Assembly: GCA_030267565.1 (NCBI GenBank)
Contig: BRXU01000032.1
Coordinates: 186,001-250,000, forward strand
DNA length: 64,000 nt
Direction of reading: 5' to 3'
Source of the DNA: Pleodorina starrii
Taxonomy: Eukaryota > Chlorophyta > Chlorophyceae > Chlamydomonadales > Volvocaceae
Shown: one piece after another, positions 1-11,500 of the stretch
How positions within the stretch are numbered: the first letter of the stretch is position 1
Layout: every line of letters starts with the position of its first letter
Position numbers and translations under genes: made by a program
Notes under the pieces: generated by a model
What the model was told of the DNA's origin: nothing
The model's input: only the letters and a program-made list of their open reading frames with translations
Databases searched by the model: none

Positions 1-2749
1 GGTGTATAACTCCGACCCTGACATCGCCGAGTTGAGTTGCGGAGACAGCCCCCCCTCTAGGGCCCCCCCTGTGCCTCCCCCTGGGCCTTCCCCGGCTGGA
101 ACGACTCGGTCCGAACTTGGAGCAGAAATTGAAAATTGAGGTCGATCCCGCTGCTCCTCCGCCTTCGCCTCCTCCCTCTCCCCACTCCCTCCACACACCC
201 CCTTCCGCATCAGCCCCGCTGCGTCCCCACACCGACAGCACGCGCGCCCGCCGCGCTGTCGGCTGCCGCTCTCTTAAGATGCTCGCCCGCTCTCGAAGGG
301 TCTCGGCAACGCCCGGTGTGCGGCTCCCTCCCGCCCCTTTGCCAACCTTCCCGCCCCTCCCCCTCCCTCCCCCCACCCCCGCCTTCCCTGCACCGCAGAC
401 CCCTTTGTGAGCTTCTCCGGCACACAGCGCTTCAAACAGAACGTGTCCAATCTGGGAGGACTCATGTGGGTTGATGGGGGCTGAGGGGGGGGGGAAAGAG
501 AGGGAGGGCAGCGGGACGGAGTGGGGTGGGGTGGGGTGGGGTGGGGTGGGGTGGGGTGGGGTGGGGTGGGGTGGGGTGGGGTGGGGCCCGACCCAGATGC
601 CGCAGCCGCAGGCCACAGGCCTGTGGGTACCGGTGGTACCGGTATGCAAGGGGGGAAAGGAGGAAGCGGGCGGCGGAAGGCGGGAGGTGGGGCCTGCCCC
701 GCCGCTCCCGCCAGCTGGCAAGGACAGGAGAGGAAGCTCCGAAACCAGGGAACTGGAGCCGCCGCAAGTCGCACGGTAGCGGCGAGAGCGAGACCCGCCC
801 CCCTCCCTGGCCACCCCCCGCCCGCCCGCCTGCCCGCCCGCCCACCATGCCTCGCCCGCAGGTCTGACATTCGGTTGGAGGTGTACGACTGGGTTGAGGG
901 CCCCTCCTCCCTGGAGACCCGCTGGCGCTTCTCCGCGCTTCTGGACCTGCCCTGGCGGCCCCGGCTGGCGGCGGCGGGGGGAACCACCCACGTGATGGAT
1001 CTGGAGAGGGGGCGGGTGGTGAGGCACGAGGAGAGGTGCGGGGGGGGGTGCGTGTGGGGGGGGGCTGCGGGGGGGGGGTGTGTATGTGTGGGGGAGGAGG
1101 AGGGTAAGGTTATCCACGGATGGGGATGGGAGGACCTCATTCCGTAAAAGGGGGGCGGAGGGAAGGGAAGGGAAGGCACGTGTACGTAATGTTGCGGGGC
1201 ACCCCCGAGGCTTTTTCTTCATTATCGTTTACGGGCTCCGGCCTATGCGTGGATACCACCCACTCGAGTGGGTTCGGGGTCTGGCCTGGAGGGCGGTGGT
1301 ACCTCTGTGTGACCCGAAGTAGTGGTGGGGAGGAGGAGCGAGTGTGAGCGGGTGGGAGCGGGTGGAACAGTCTCCTGAACACAAGGCGCACCCGGGGAAA
1401 CACGCATCCGGGGGGGGGCCCTGGAGGTCGCCGCAGCGGTTGCGGAACTTGGCACGAGGCGTGTCCGCCGGGGTGTGGGCTGGTGCCGCGGGTGATCGCG
1501 TGGGTGTGGCTGCGGGCGGGCACCCGGGGCGGCCGCCAGGAGAGCAGTCGCAGGCACTCTTCCTAGGGGCCATTGAGACCCACGTCGGCTTGTGTTCTCA
1601 AGTCGGTCCGCCCCTCCTCAGCATTTCCACCTTCCTCCGATCTCCCCGCCTTGACTGACTCTACCGTCGCGGCTTTGGTCTGTTCGCCTACGTGACCACA
1701 ACTTCTTCCGGTACTTCCCTGCCCTCTGCCATACTCTTAAACCCCACCACCCCCTCCTCCCTCGACCTGTCTCGCCTGCAGGTGGGAGGTGGAGCCGGGT
1801 AAGGTGGTGGCGCAACTGCTGAGACCCGCAGCGCAGGTGGGACAAGTGGCGGGTGGGACATGAGGCGGGTGGGGTTTGGGGTGAAGGGGGGCTGGGGTGG
1901 GGGGCAGAGACCGGGGCGACGGAAGGTGGGGGTGGGTGGGGGCCGGCGGGCACGGAGTGGCGTGGAGGCTGGTTGGCTGGCTGAGGGCCAGAAGGGGTTT
2001 TCTGGGGAGGGCTGGTGGGGAGCTGGAGCGGAGCGGAGAGCGGAGTGGGGTGGTGCGAGCAGTAGTGGGGGAAACGAGATTGGAGAGGATTGGAGATTGG
2101 GAAGGGGAGCGGCCGATCCACACGCGCCTCAACCCGCGCTTCGCCGTCACACTCCGCCGTCACTCTCTTCCGCCGTCACTCTTCGCTCGCCACAACACGG
2201 CATAGCAAAAGCACGGCACGGCACAGCACAGCGCGGCGCAGCACGGCACAGCACGTGTGACTCCCATGCGGCCCGCCATTGCGGCATCCGCTTCCCAGCA
2301 ACCCCCCCTCCCACCTGGAAACTCGCGCAGCGCGCCTCTCTCCAAACCGCACCAACCGCCCGCCCCCCCCCAAACTCCCCCTCAACAAGCCTACCAACTA
2401 CCCAACCACTGCCAACCGCCAACCGCCTCTGCCCGCCTCCCGCGCCGCGCCGCTTCAGGTCCCCACCAACCCCTGGGAGACCTTCCTGTTGTCCGCTTCC
2501 GCCGGTGACGTCACCGGCATGTGGTTCGTACTCAGTCCGCTGGTGCTGCGAGCCTCCGCTGCAGCCACCGCGGCATCACTGGTGTGGGGCCTGCTCCCCG
2601 CGTCCGTGTCGGGGGGCCAGGGGGGTCTGCTGCCGGGGCCGGTGCTGGCGGGCTGCGAGCTGCTGTTCTGCGGCTGTGTGGTCACCGAGGTGCTCAAGTT
2701 CGCGCAGGGAATGCAGGGCGGCGAGACGGGGACGGGCGGCAGGTTCTGA
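1..2749 (+). CDS. DUF2358-family protein, 5' partial, with hydrophobic C-terminal extension
   Basis: Exons seen: 399-465, 862-1035, 1782-1836 and 2459-2749 (stop TGA), with GT-AG borders and matching phases (1, 2, 2, 0). The first base or two of the window may be the end of an upstream exon, because a phase-1 G followed by a gtgtat donor would supply the missing base. The translation contains DPFVSFSGTQRF, ETRWRFSALLDLPWRPRLA, GGTTHV and WEVEPGKVVAQLLRP, the hallmark order of the DUF2358 (NTF2-like) family of plants and algae, often plastid-located and of unknown reaction. After this domain the last exon adds 96 residues with two likely membrane-spanning stretches (about MWFVLSPLVLRASAAATAAS and LAGCELLFCGCVVTEVL), beyond the usual domain end. 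The N-terminus, including any transit peptide, lies outside the window. Confidence 0.87.
521..597 (+). repeat. (GGGGT)n pentanucleotide array
   Basis: About 15 near-perfect copies of GGGGT in the intron following the DPFVSFSG exon. The G-rich strand is the coding strand, so the nascent RNA would carry a potential G-quadruplex run. Confidence 0.95.
1221..1260 (+). repeat. Dispersed repeat B copy, intronic
   Basis: Contains the core CTCCGGCCTATGCGTGGATA preceded by gtttacgg. It belongs to a short family (consensus about TTACSGGCTCCGGCCTA-ACGTGGATAACCCC) seen at seven places in this window. This copy is in the DUF2358 intron 1036-1781, sense orientation. A partial inverted copy (ttatccacggat) lies near 1107. 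Confidence 0.75.
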
Positions 2750-4067
2750 GTCGGCGGTAGGGTCAGTGGGGGTGGTGAGGTTAGTGGGGTTCGGGTGCGG
2801 TTGAGGGTGAGGCGGGCGGGAGGTGGTGGCGGGTGAGAGGGTGTGGGCGAAAGTGCCGCGCAGGGGAGCGGTGGGGAACTGCCAGCCCTGTCCACCGTGT
2901 CGAGGGCGCGGTGGTACCTTAACCGGACAGGTACCGGAAACTGCTGGGGGTGGGGGTGGAGGTGGGGACATGGATGGGGACGTGGGCGAACGGCGGGCTT
3001 GGTCGGTAATAGTGAGCGGAAGGGCACGGAAGTTATACCATTCGGTGCATGGAAATCTCCCCCGAGTGTGAGTGTGAGTATGGGTTTGAGTGTGAGTGTG
3101 AGTGTGAGTGAGCACGAACATGGTACGGAATACAACGGATCGAAGTTTGTTACGGCCCACACAGAGTGGCGCGTGCGGCGGTACGGATGTACGGCTGCCC
3201 GGTGCGGCTTTCTGCGCTCAGAGTGGCGTGCAACGACGCGGCCAGATGCGGCCCGGAGTGTGGGGGGGTGGCGCTGACGTCTTGAGGGGACGCTCCATCG
3301 CTCATAGCCTCACACGTCACACCCGTGCATATGATGGCTCATCACGAATGAAAGTGAACTTTTGCACGTCTGCATCCCCCTCGATCGGTGTTCGACGGCT
3401 GGGCTGTGGTATTTAATCCGCTGCTAAGCCCTTTCTTTGCGTGCGTTTGTTGGATGCACCGTTTTTCAGTGGACTTACAGGGGCCGTTGCTGCTGCTGCT
3501 GTCGATGTGTGCCACAAAGGCCCCCCCGGGAAGTCCAGTTCGCAAAACGGCGGCGAGGGGCGAGCAGCGTCCGCGTCGGCCCTTTTGGTGGTCCTCGGCT
3601 GGTCCCCAGGTCCGGATGTGGACGTGGTATATTGGGCTGTCGAACCGGCTTCACCACGAAGGAAGAAAGCAAAGGCAGAAGACGGGGCACGCACACGCGC
3701 AATGTCTTGGCGCTCGTAAATACCGGTCAGGAGCCCTGACGTGCCCGGGTGCGACGGGGCCCGTCGGCTTGGCGGCAGGTGTCCCTCAGTCGGGTGGCGG
3801 CAGGGGTGTGCACCCCCGGCTCTGCGCCCTGTATGGGTCCCTTCTCCCTGCGTCATCCTCGCCTCTCCAGTCTCCGCTCTCAGCGGAGCGCCAGAGCGGT
3901 TTCGTCGCCTTCTTCTCGCCGAATCTCTTCTCTTGTCTCAGCTGTTCGCTGGCGACGTCCGTCATGCTCCAGCCGCTCGGTTTGCATCCCTGCCGCAGCC
4001 GCTTTGGTCGGACTCACCACCTCGCTCATCTCTTTTGCAGACGGAGAGACGTCACTTCGTGGCGCAT

Positions 4068-4110
4068 TACGTATTTACCGTTCTCGGGCTCCGGACTATC
4101 TGTGGATAAG
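4068..4110 (+). repeat. Dispersed repeat B copy within a longer repeat block
   Basis: Core CTCCGGACTATCTGTGGATAA preceded by ttaccgttctcggg. Upstream sequence from 3998, including CTTTTGCAGACGGAGAGA, also matches the block at 38848-38957, so this copy is embedded in an element of roughly 110 bp. Confidence 0.7.
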
Positions 4111-4164
4111 AGGAACACACCCTCCTCCCCCGACAGCACCGCGCACACGAGGGGCCGCCGACTC

Positions 4165-4191
4165 CCCAACCAACCAACCAACCAACCAACC
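4165..4191. repeat. (CCAA)n tetranucleotide repeat
   Basis: About six tandem CAAC/CCAA units upstream of PRIM2. Confidence 0.9.
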
Positions 4192-5546
4192 GGCCAGCGC
4201 TGCGCTTGCCGCCCTCCCACAGCGGCCGCTACGCGCCGCCAGTGCCGCGGTCGCGAAGCACAACTGCGCGTGACCCTTCCGCCGCCCGTGCAATATATCA
4301 AGCCCACGTCCCCCCGGCCCTCTTGGCAATGGGGGCCCGCCAGGCCTCAGGCCCCTGTGGCCTTCTCCCGCACCGGCCACAGGCCACCGGTCGCATAAGG
4401 CCACCCTTCTCTTGGTGTCGTACGGCTCCGGAGAGGGAAGCATTAGGGTTTTGGTTTTGGTTTTGGTGGGATTGTGGTGCAGTTTGGGGTGCATCCGGGC
4501 TGCTGTCTCCTTCCGCAGCGGAGACGGCCCCATTGCGTCCCCAGAGGGTGTACTGCGCTTTACCAGGGTAGTGTGGGGTAGGGAAGGGTAGGGTAGGGTG
4601 AGCTGAGCAGGGCCCTATGCCGGCCTTCCCTGTGGGGTTCTGACACAGCAGCGTCGGTACGTACTGCGTACGCGGCTACGCGCCTCCTCCTCACCCCCTC
4701 GCCAGCGCCCCAGGTCAGATCTACCAGCGCTCACTGCCCGCTGCTGCACGTCGCCCCACGTCGCCGTCAGCGCCACTGCTGCAACGTCGCACTGTGCGTG
4801 TGTACGGCCTGGACGCCGCAGACTATCCCAGGGGTGGATGGGCTGGCGTGGGTGCGCGTGTGTCCGATAGGGCAGCTGACCCCTCTGGGCGCTGCTGCTA
4901 GGGGGGCGGAGTTTCAGTCGTTCGGGGGGCACGAAGGGGAGAGGGGCTGCGTGTACAACGACGCCAAACCCTAACCGTTAATTCGCATTTCCAGATTGGC
5001 AAATGCCAGTAAGCCTGTATGCCACCATTTCCCAACCACCACAACGACAATGTGGTGGTTGTGAGGGTTGGGTTACGCGCGTACGCCGCCACGCCCGGCC
5101 TTGTGCCTCGGAAAGGGAGCGATGCAGCCATGAAGAGTTTAGCTGCGGTGTGAGGCTAGCTCAATGACCATTCAGCATTTGTGCCTGGAGCGCCGTAAGC
5201 CCGTAACTGCTTGATGCACTAACCCGAATGAAATCCAAGCTGGATGTCGGTTGCGAATTATATTGATGACTGTCTTGACCAAATGAGCGGAGCCTTGCTT
5301 GTTCAGGTTATTTTGGCTAGGTGGCACGAGCCAACGGTTGCCAGTTAATACGGCAAGTTTCAAAGGCGCGAAAATGGATTGGCCGACTGCTGCTGCTGTC
5401 TGCAAGGTAGTAAGCAGTATTGAAGCGTGTAACTATTACATCATGGATTAGGTGCTGCTTTTATGCTTTAATCCATAGTGCCCTAATTGACAAGGAAAGG
5501 CGCGACAGCTGGGTGGGACAGGCCCGTTAGCAGCTCATACTTTAAG

Positions 5547-8500
5547 ATGCAGGTCATTACCTCATCAAAGGGCGGCCTCGCCGGCTTCACGCCGGTGGCG
5601 GAGCTGAACGCCACTGGGAATGTGCCCAAGAATGGAGACCGGATGCTGACTGATTTGAGCATGTACACTTCCCCGCCGTCCGAGAACATAACCTTGGAAG
5701 AATTCGAGCGTCTTGCGCTGGCGCGGTTGTCAGGTTTGTGCGCGGCGATATGCATTTCCGCGGGAGCCAGACAGCTCTTGGTCTTGGACGCCCACGCAAG
5801 ACATCGCTCACACGGTGCACACATGGCATCACGCACACGGACCGCTCTCGAACTCCTATGCACGCTAGAGGGGGGGTGGAATTGGTGGTCTTGTGCAAGG
5901 CGCATCGTCTCCCTCATTACCATCCCGAGCTTGCTGCTTGCACCCCTGGAAAACTTCTCCCTCGTTACCCAGTGTTGAAGGAGATGGAGGCGTACAAGCT
6001 GCGGCACTCGACCAAGGGCGAGAAGGAGCTGCTGGTGCGTCCGCCGGGGAGCGGGGGGCTGACGCCTTGGGTTGCGGACCGGGGACAGCGTCCGCCGAAA
6101 CCGAATGGATTTGTGGCTCAGGTCCCACGAGTTTCGAGCCTGCAGGGGGGCCACAGCCGGCCGCGTGCTTACGCCGGCCTCGATGTGGGCCAACCATTCT
6201 CTCTCCATGCGCCGGCCCGGCCCTAACCCCCATACCCACCACCACCTGACGGCCTCACCCCGGTGCTAACGCCGGTGCTAACGCCGTCGCCTTCTCCGCT
6301 GCGGTTTTTCTTTTCACCCCGGCGCATCCGCCCGGGGCGGGGAGGGGCCGGCTCCGCCAGTCCCCCCATACCTCGGTACCGATGCCAATCTCCTTCCACC
6401 ACATCACTCCCTACCCTGGAACTCCCCCGTGGGGGTACCCCCTTCACCGCCGCATGTCACCTCCTTACCGCTTTCCATCGTTGCGCCGCATAAGCCGCAT
6501 AAGGCCCCTTTACCCCAAGTCACGATCGCGGCGGTATCGTCCTTATCCGTTGTCCCCTTCCCAAACCCCTCGTGTACACCGCTGTACAGGACAAGCTCAA
6601 TCAGCTGAAGCAGAAGCACATGAAGGGCGTGAGCACCGCCTCCACGTCCTCTGCCGCCGCCGCCCCAGCCGCCGCCGCCCTCGGCGCCAGCAGCAGCAGC
6701 AGTCGCGAGGAGGAGGTTCGCAACGACCTCATCTCTCACTACGTGCTGCGACTCGCCTACTGCCGTACGGCGGAGCTCCGGAAGTGGTTTGTGGCGCAAG
6801 AGTGCGACATGTTCCGACTCAAGTTCGGAACCTACAACGCCGCGGAACACGTGCGTGGGTGGCCCACACCCATCCCCTAGTCCCCACACGTTGATGTGTG
6901 GTGGCGTAGACGGAGTACATGGATGGATGGATGGATGGATGGATGGAGTTCGGGGCATCCATGAGCAGATGATGGCGCGGAGGGGCACGTGGCACGGAGT
7001 GACGGCGCATGACGGAAGATCCATGGGATGGAATGGCACGGGCTGGCAGGAGGGGGTGGTGGGGGGGGGTGGGCCCAATGGTTCGGTGCGGTACGCAACC
7101 GCCGCGCGCGGGTAGACTGTGGCCGAGGGGGGCAGTGGGGGAAAGTCCGGGGAGCAATCACCAGGCGGGCGCTAGGGGTGGGTTGAAGGCGGGGATGCAG
7201 CCCGGGTGGCCAGGACCGCATCGGAGACTGGGGGATGGGGTTGGCGCCGGCGTCCCGAGGGGAGGGGGAGGGGGGGAGGGGAGGGGGGGCTGTCGCAACG
7301 CCGCCGTCTTGCAGCCGCCGGAGCCTGCCCGTGCAGCACCCACCCACCCACCCACCAAGCGGGCGCTCACCACTGTCACGCTGCACTCTGCGCAAATGCC
7401 GCCGGACTGAGGCAACCCAGATCCCCTCCCCCTTTGCGCCCCGTGGGTCCCCGAGCTGGTCCATCCATTCAGCGCTGCGCCAGTGCGGGTCCGCCCTTCT
7501 CCCCCACCGCCGCTCACCCACTGCCCCCTGCTGCTGCTCGCCTCCCTATACTCTCCGCTTATCTCTTCCTCTGTTCCGCCCCCACTGTCCCCACTGCCCC
7601 CACTGCGCAGGAGGCCTTCCTGGCCGCACACGCGCCCCAGTACCGGCCTGTACCCGCGGGGGAGCTGGACGAGGTGATGCCGGAGATCCTGCAGGTGGGC
7701 CGAGATCTGATCTGAGATCTGGTCTGATGTGATGTGATCTGATCTGATCTGGGTCGCAGTGGGTTGATCTGAGATCTGATGGCAGTGGGGTGCAGTGGGG
7801 TGCCGGTGGCATGTGCGTCTGCGGAAAAAGGAACAACAAAAAGGAACGAGGCGGCACTCCGGAAGGGGGGGGGAAGACGGCACGGTTCGGGTTCCAGGGA
7901 GGGTGTGTGTTCGTGTTCGAGAGGGTGCGAAACAGGTTCGCAGTGGGTTGAGCTTCCCTCGAGCCTCAGAAGGAGGACCCGCGAGTGAGCAAGGGGGGCA
8001 AGGACCTTTGGAGGGCTGCCGTGTGGGAAGTACCCGTGTGGGCACTGGAGCCGCTCTCCAGGTCGCCGGTCGCACCACCAAATTACGGAGCCTGAGCCTG
8101 AGCCATCCCCTCCCTGCCTCCCCCTCCCTGCCTCCCCCACACCCCCTCCCTCACCCCTCAGGTGATGAAGTCCAATTTGGAGAGCAAGGAGGCCGTTGCG
8201 AGGGCGGCACTGGACAAGCGCTTCTACAAGGTGTGTGGGTGTTGTGGGTGTATGCCGGGGCGGGGGGCGGGGCGGGGGCGGGGGTGAAAAAAGAAGGTAC
8301 CGCAGGGAGGGGGAGGGGGTGGGGGTGGGGGAGGGGGGACCGGCGCTATCTTGCTTGTCTGTGCTCGTCCACACTTTGCTCACTGTGTGCGTGTGTGTGT
8401 ATCTGTGTGTGTCCCGGTCCCTCCGTCAGGTCTCCTTCACTCGTGTGCCGGAGCTGGTATCCCAGCGGCGGGTGCTGCTGCGGGGCGGCTGGGCATACGT

Positions 8501-11500
8501 CAGTCGGGACGCACTGGCTCCCCTGGTGGTGGCGGAGTTCCGGGCGGGGATCAGCAAGGTGGGGGGGGGTGGGAGGTGGGGTTGGGCTGGGCTGGGTTGG
8601 TGATTGGGGGGATAAGGAAAAGATACCGCAGTGGGTGGGTGGGTGAGTGAGTGGGTGGGGGCAGCGCCGGGCGGGTGGAGGGGCGGGTGGAGGGCAGCGC
8701 CCACGTGGCGGTGGTGGTGGTGTGGTGGTGGTGGGGATCCATACTCGTAGAAGCCCGCGAGTGAGAAGAGGGAAGAGGCACAGCGGCAAGAGGGGTCGGT
8801 GGGTGGGTACTTTGGCGGGTGTGGGCCGCGGCAGGCTACAGAACGGGTGGGTGGGCTGCGGAGTGCGGGGCGAGCTGGGTGGCGAACGGCGCCGGCCTCC
8901 CTCTCGAGTCGTTCTGTCGAGGCAGCAGAGACCCCCGTGAGTGAGTGGGGGGAGGGGGGGGGGTGATGGCGGCCTGCAGTCGAGGGTGGGGTTGGCAGCA
9001 GCAGCCTGCAGCCTGCGGGGTGGGGACAGCAGCAGCCTGCGGGTCGGCCTTTCGGTGTCGTCTGGCGGATGCCTGTGGGGTGACCTGGCGGGCTGGGTTC
9101 CGCGCCCCGGTGAGCTCCCCTCGCTCCGAAACCCAACCCGCAACCGGCAACCGGCAATCCCCGCTTCGCTTCGCTCGGCTTTCCGCTGCGTCTCGCTCCG
9201 GCGCCTTTTGCCACGTGTCGTGTGTCACCTCTCACCTGCATTCTTCGTTCTCCGCCCGCCCCCAGGGTCTGTCCGACATGGCCCGGCGGTGGCGGCAGAT
9301 GTTCCCCGCGGAAGAGGAGCAGCGCTTGCAGCCTCTGGTGGCTTCACTGACCAACAGGTGGGGCTCCTCAGGGGGGGGTGCGGAGGGCGGCGCTGCGGGC
9401 TGAGGGGGGGCCCGCAGCGACTGAGGGGGCGACAGGGGGTGTATGGCCCCGCGCGGGGGAGGGGCTGCAGCAAGGGGCAGGCAACCAGGGAAGGTGTGGT
9501 GTGCCGGTGTACGATGACGTTATGCTTCTCCCTCAACCTCCCTCGCCCCCATCCCCCCTCCGGCATGTGCCACATCCCTCATCTGGGTTCCTCTGTAACA
9601 ACTCCCCCCCCCCCACACACCACGCACACACACACACCCTCGTGTGCCGCCGCGGTTCACGAGGGGAGGCAGAGCGAGGGCACCTTCCTTTCCCTTCCCG
9701 TGGGGCCTTGGGGACATGGACATGCAGGGTCGCCCCCCGCCCCCGCCCCGCCCACCCCACCTCTTACTCTCCCCCCCACCCCCCAAACCCCCCCCACACA
9801 CACCGACACTCCCTCCCCTCTTCCCCTCCCTCCCTCCCTCCCACCCCCCCTGCCCCCCCCGGCCGTAGGTCCCTGTTGGCGGACTACAGCGGCGTGAGCA
9901 CCAAGTACGGCGATGTGTCCGCCGCCAACTTGCACCAGCTGGCCGCCCGCCACTTCCCTCTGTGCATGAACCACCTCATGGGGGCCCTGCACTCGGAGAG
10001 GCACCTGCGGCACGGAGGCAGGCAGCAGCTGAGCTTGTTCCTCAAGGTAATGGGGGGTGTGGGGGTGGAGTTGGGGGGGTGGGGGGGTTCCCACGGATAG
10101 GCCGGGGCCCCGGAGGGGGGGAGGAGAATGGAGGGTAATAGAAAGACGAAACCGCAACGAAGGGACGGAGGCGATGCCCCTTTGGGGGAAAGGTCTGGGG
10201 CGGGCTGGGCTGTTCTCGTTTTCCCCGCGCTCGTCTCTGCCCCCCCCCCCCGTCTGCCACCGTACTCCTAAAGCTCCTTCTGCCGGCTGCGGCTGTGGGC
10301 GGTGGGCTGTGGGCTGGCCACAAAGCGCCAGCGCTCAGGCTGTTGCCCCCACCTGCCACCAACCTGCCATCCCCCCACCTGCCAACCCCCCATCTACCAC
10401 CAACCTGCCAACCCCCCTCCACCTGCCCACACCTGCCACCAACCTGCCAACCCCCCACCTGCCGCTATTGTGCTGCTGCCGCTACTGCTACTGCTGCTAC
10501 CGGTGCTGTTGTTGCTTGTTCAGGCCATCGGTCTCCCAATGGAGGAGGCGCTCATGTTTTGGCGCTCCGAGTTCGCGCCGCGCACTCCGTCGGACGCCTT
10601 TGACAAGCAGTACGCGTACAACATACGGCACAACTACGGCAGGGAGGGCAAGCGCACCGATTACACGGCGCACAAGTGAGCAGCTGCAGGGAGGGAAGGA
10701 GGGAGGGAGGGGTGATGCGCGGGCAGCGAAGGCAAGACGCTCCGGAAGGGGAGAGGGGCTGCTGCACACACTTCCTTCCTCCCCAACCCAACCCAACCCA
10801 TCTCATCCCTCATCACCCCAACTCCCTCCTCCCCCTCCTCCTTGTCCGCGACCTGCGACCCTGCCCGTCCTCTGGGCCCCTCGCTGCCCCCACCCCGACC
10901 TCTCTCCACCGCGTCCTCCGTGCCATCGCCTCCCCTCCCCTCCCCCCCTCCCCCCTCCCCCCGGGTCCTGGCTCCGTTCGCTCACGTCGCCTCTGTCCCT
11001 CTCCGCTGCGGTCTCATCGTCACTCGTCACTTACCCCCCCCCCCACCTCACCCCACCTCAACCCCCCTCAACCCCAGTACCATTTTGGTACTGCACTCTA
11101 CCAAGCCCCCACACCCCCGGCCGCCACGCCGTCTCTGTCCCTTCGCTGCTCGTATCTTTTTCCTACCCCCCCCCACTCCCATTGTTATATAAAAGAGCAT
11201 ATCACTCCTTGACCCCCCCACTCCCCTCCCGCTCCCGCTCCCCTTCGTCCCGCAGCTGCACCACCATTGTGGGTTTCAGTGGCGGTGCGGGTGACCACCA
11301 CGGCTGCCCCTACCGCCGATTGGATGAGGCCTCACTCAGAGCGGCGCTGGGGAGGATGCGCTGCGACGAACGGTGGGGGAGTTAGGGTATTGGCGGGGGA
11401 GGGTGGACCCGGGGGGTTGGGAGGGGATCTAATGATTGAAGAAGATATCGCAGCGATGGGGAGGGAGGGAGGGAGGGAGGGAGGGAGGGGGTTGCGTTTG

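Larger units (their letters stand above)
2750..5546. other. Intergenic region between DUF2358 gene and PRIM2
   Basis: No gene is supported here. It holds a copy of dispersed repeat B (4068-4110) inside a longer block shared with 38848-38957, a CCAA tetranucleotide array (4165-4191), and short TTTTGG and TAGGG runs near 4445 and 4575. An ORF at about 3441-3719 has coding-like base use but no good ATG or recognisable homology. The last 400 bases before PRIM2 are less GC-rich, as expected for a promoter, but I cannot place a TATA box with confidence. Confidence 0.6.

Noticed and set aside
3388..4398. 336-codon plus-strand ORF
   Set aside because: It overlaps several equally long frames, has erratic composition, contains the dispersed repeat block and a CCAA array, and shows no homology I recognise.
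4443..4600. TTTTGG and TAGGG runs as interstitial telomere
   Set aside because: Only three units of each, mixed in type; too short to support a telomeric origin.
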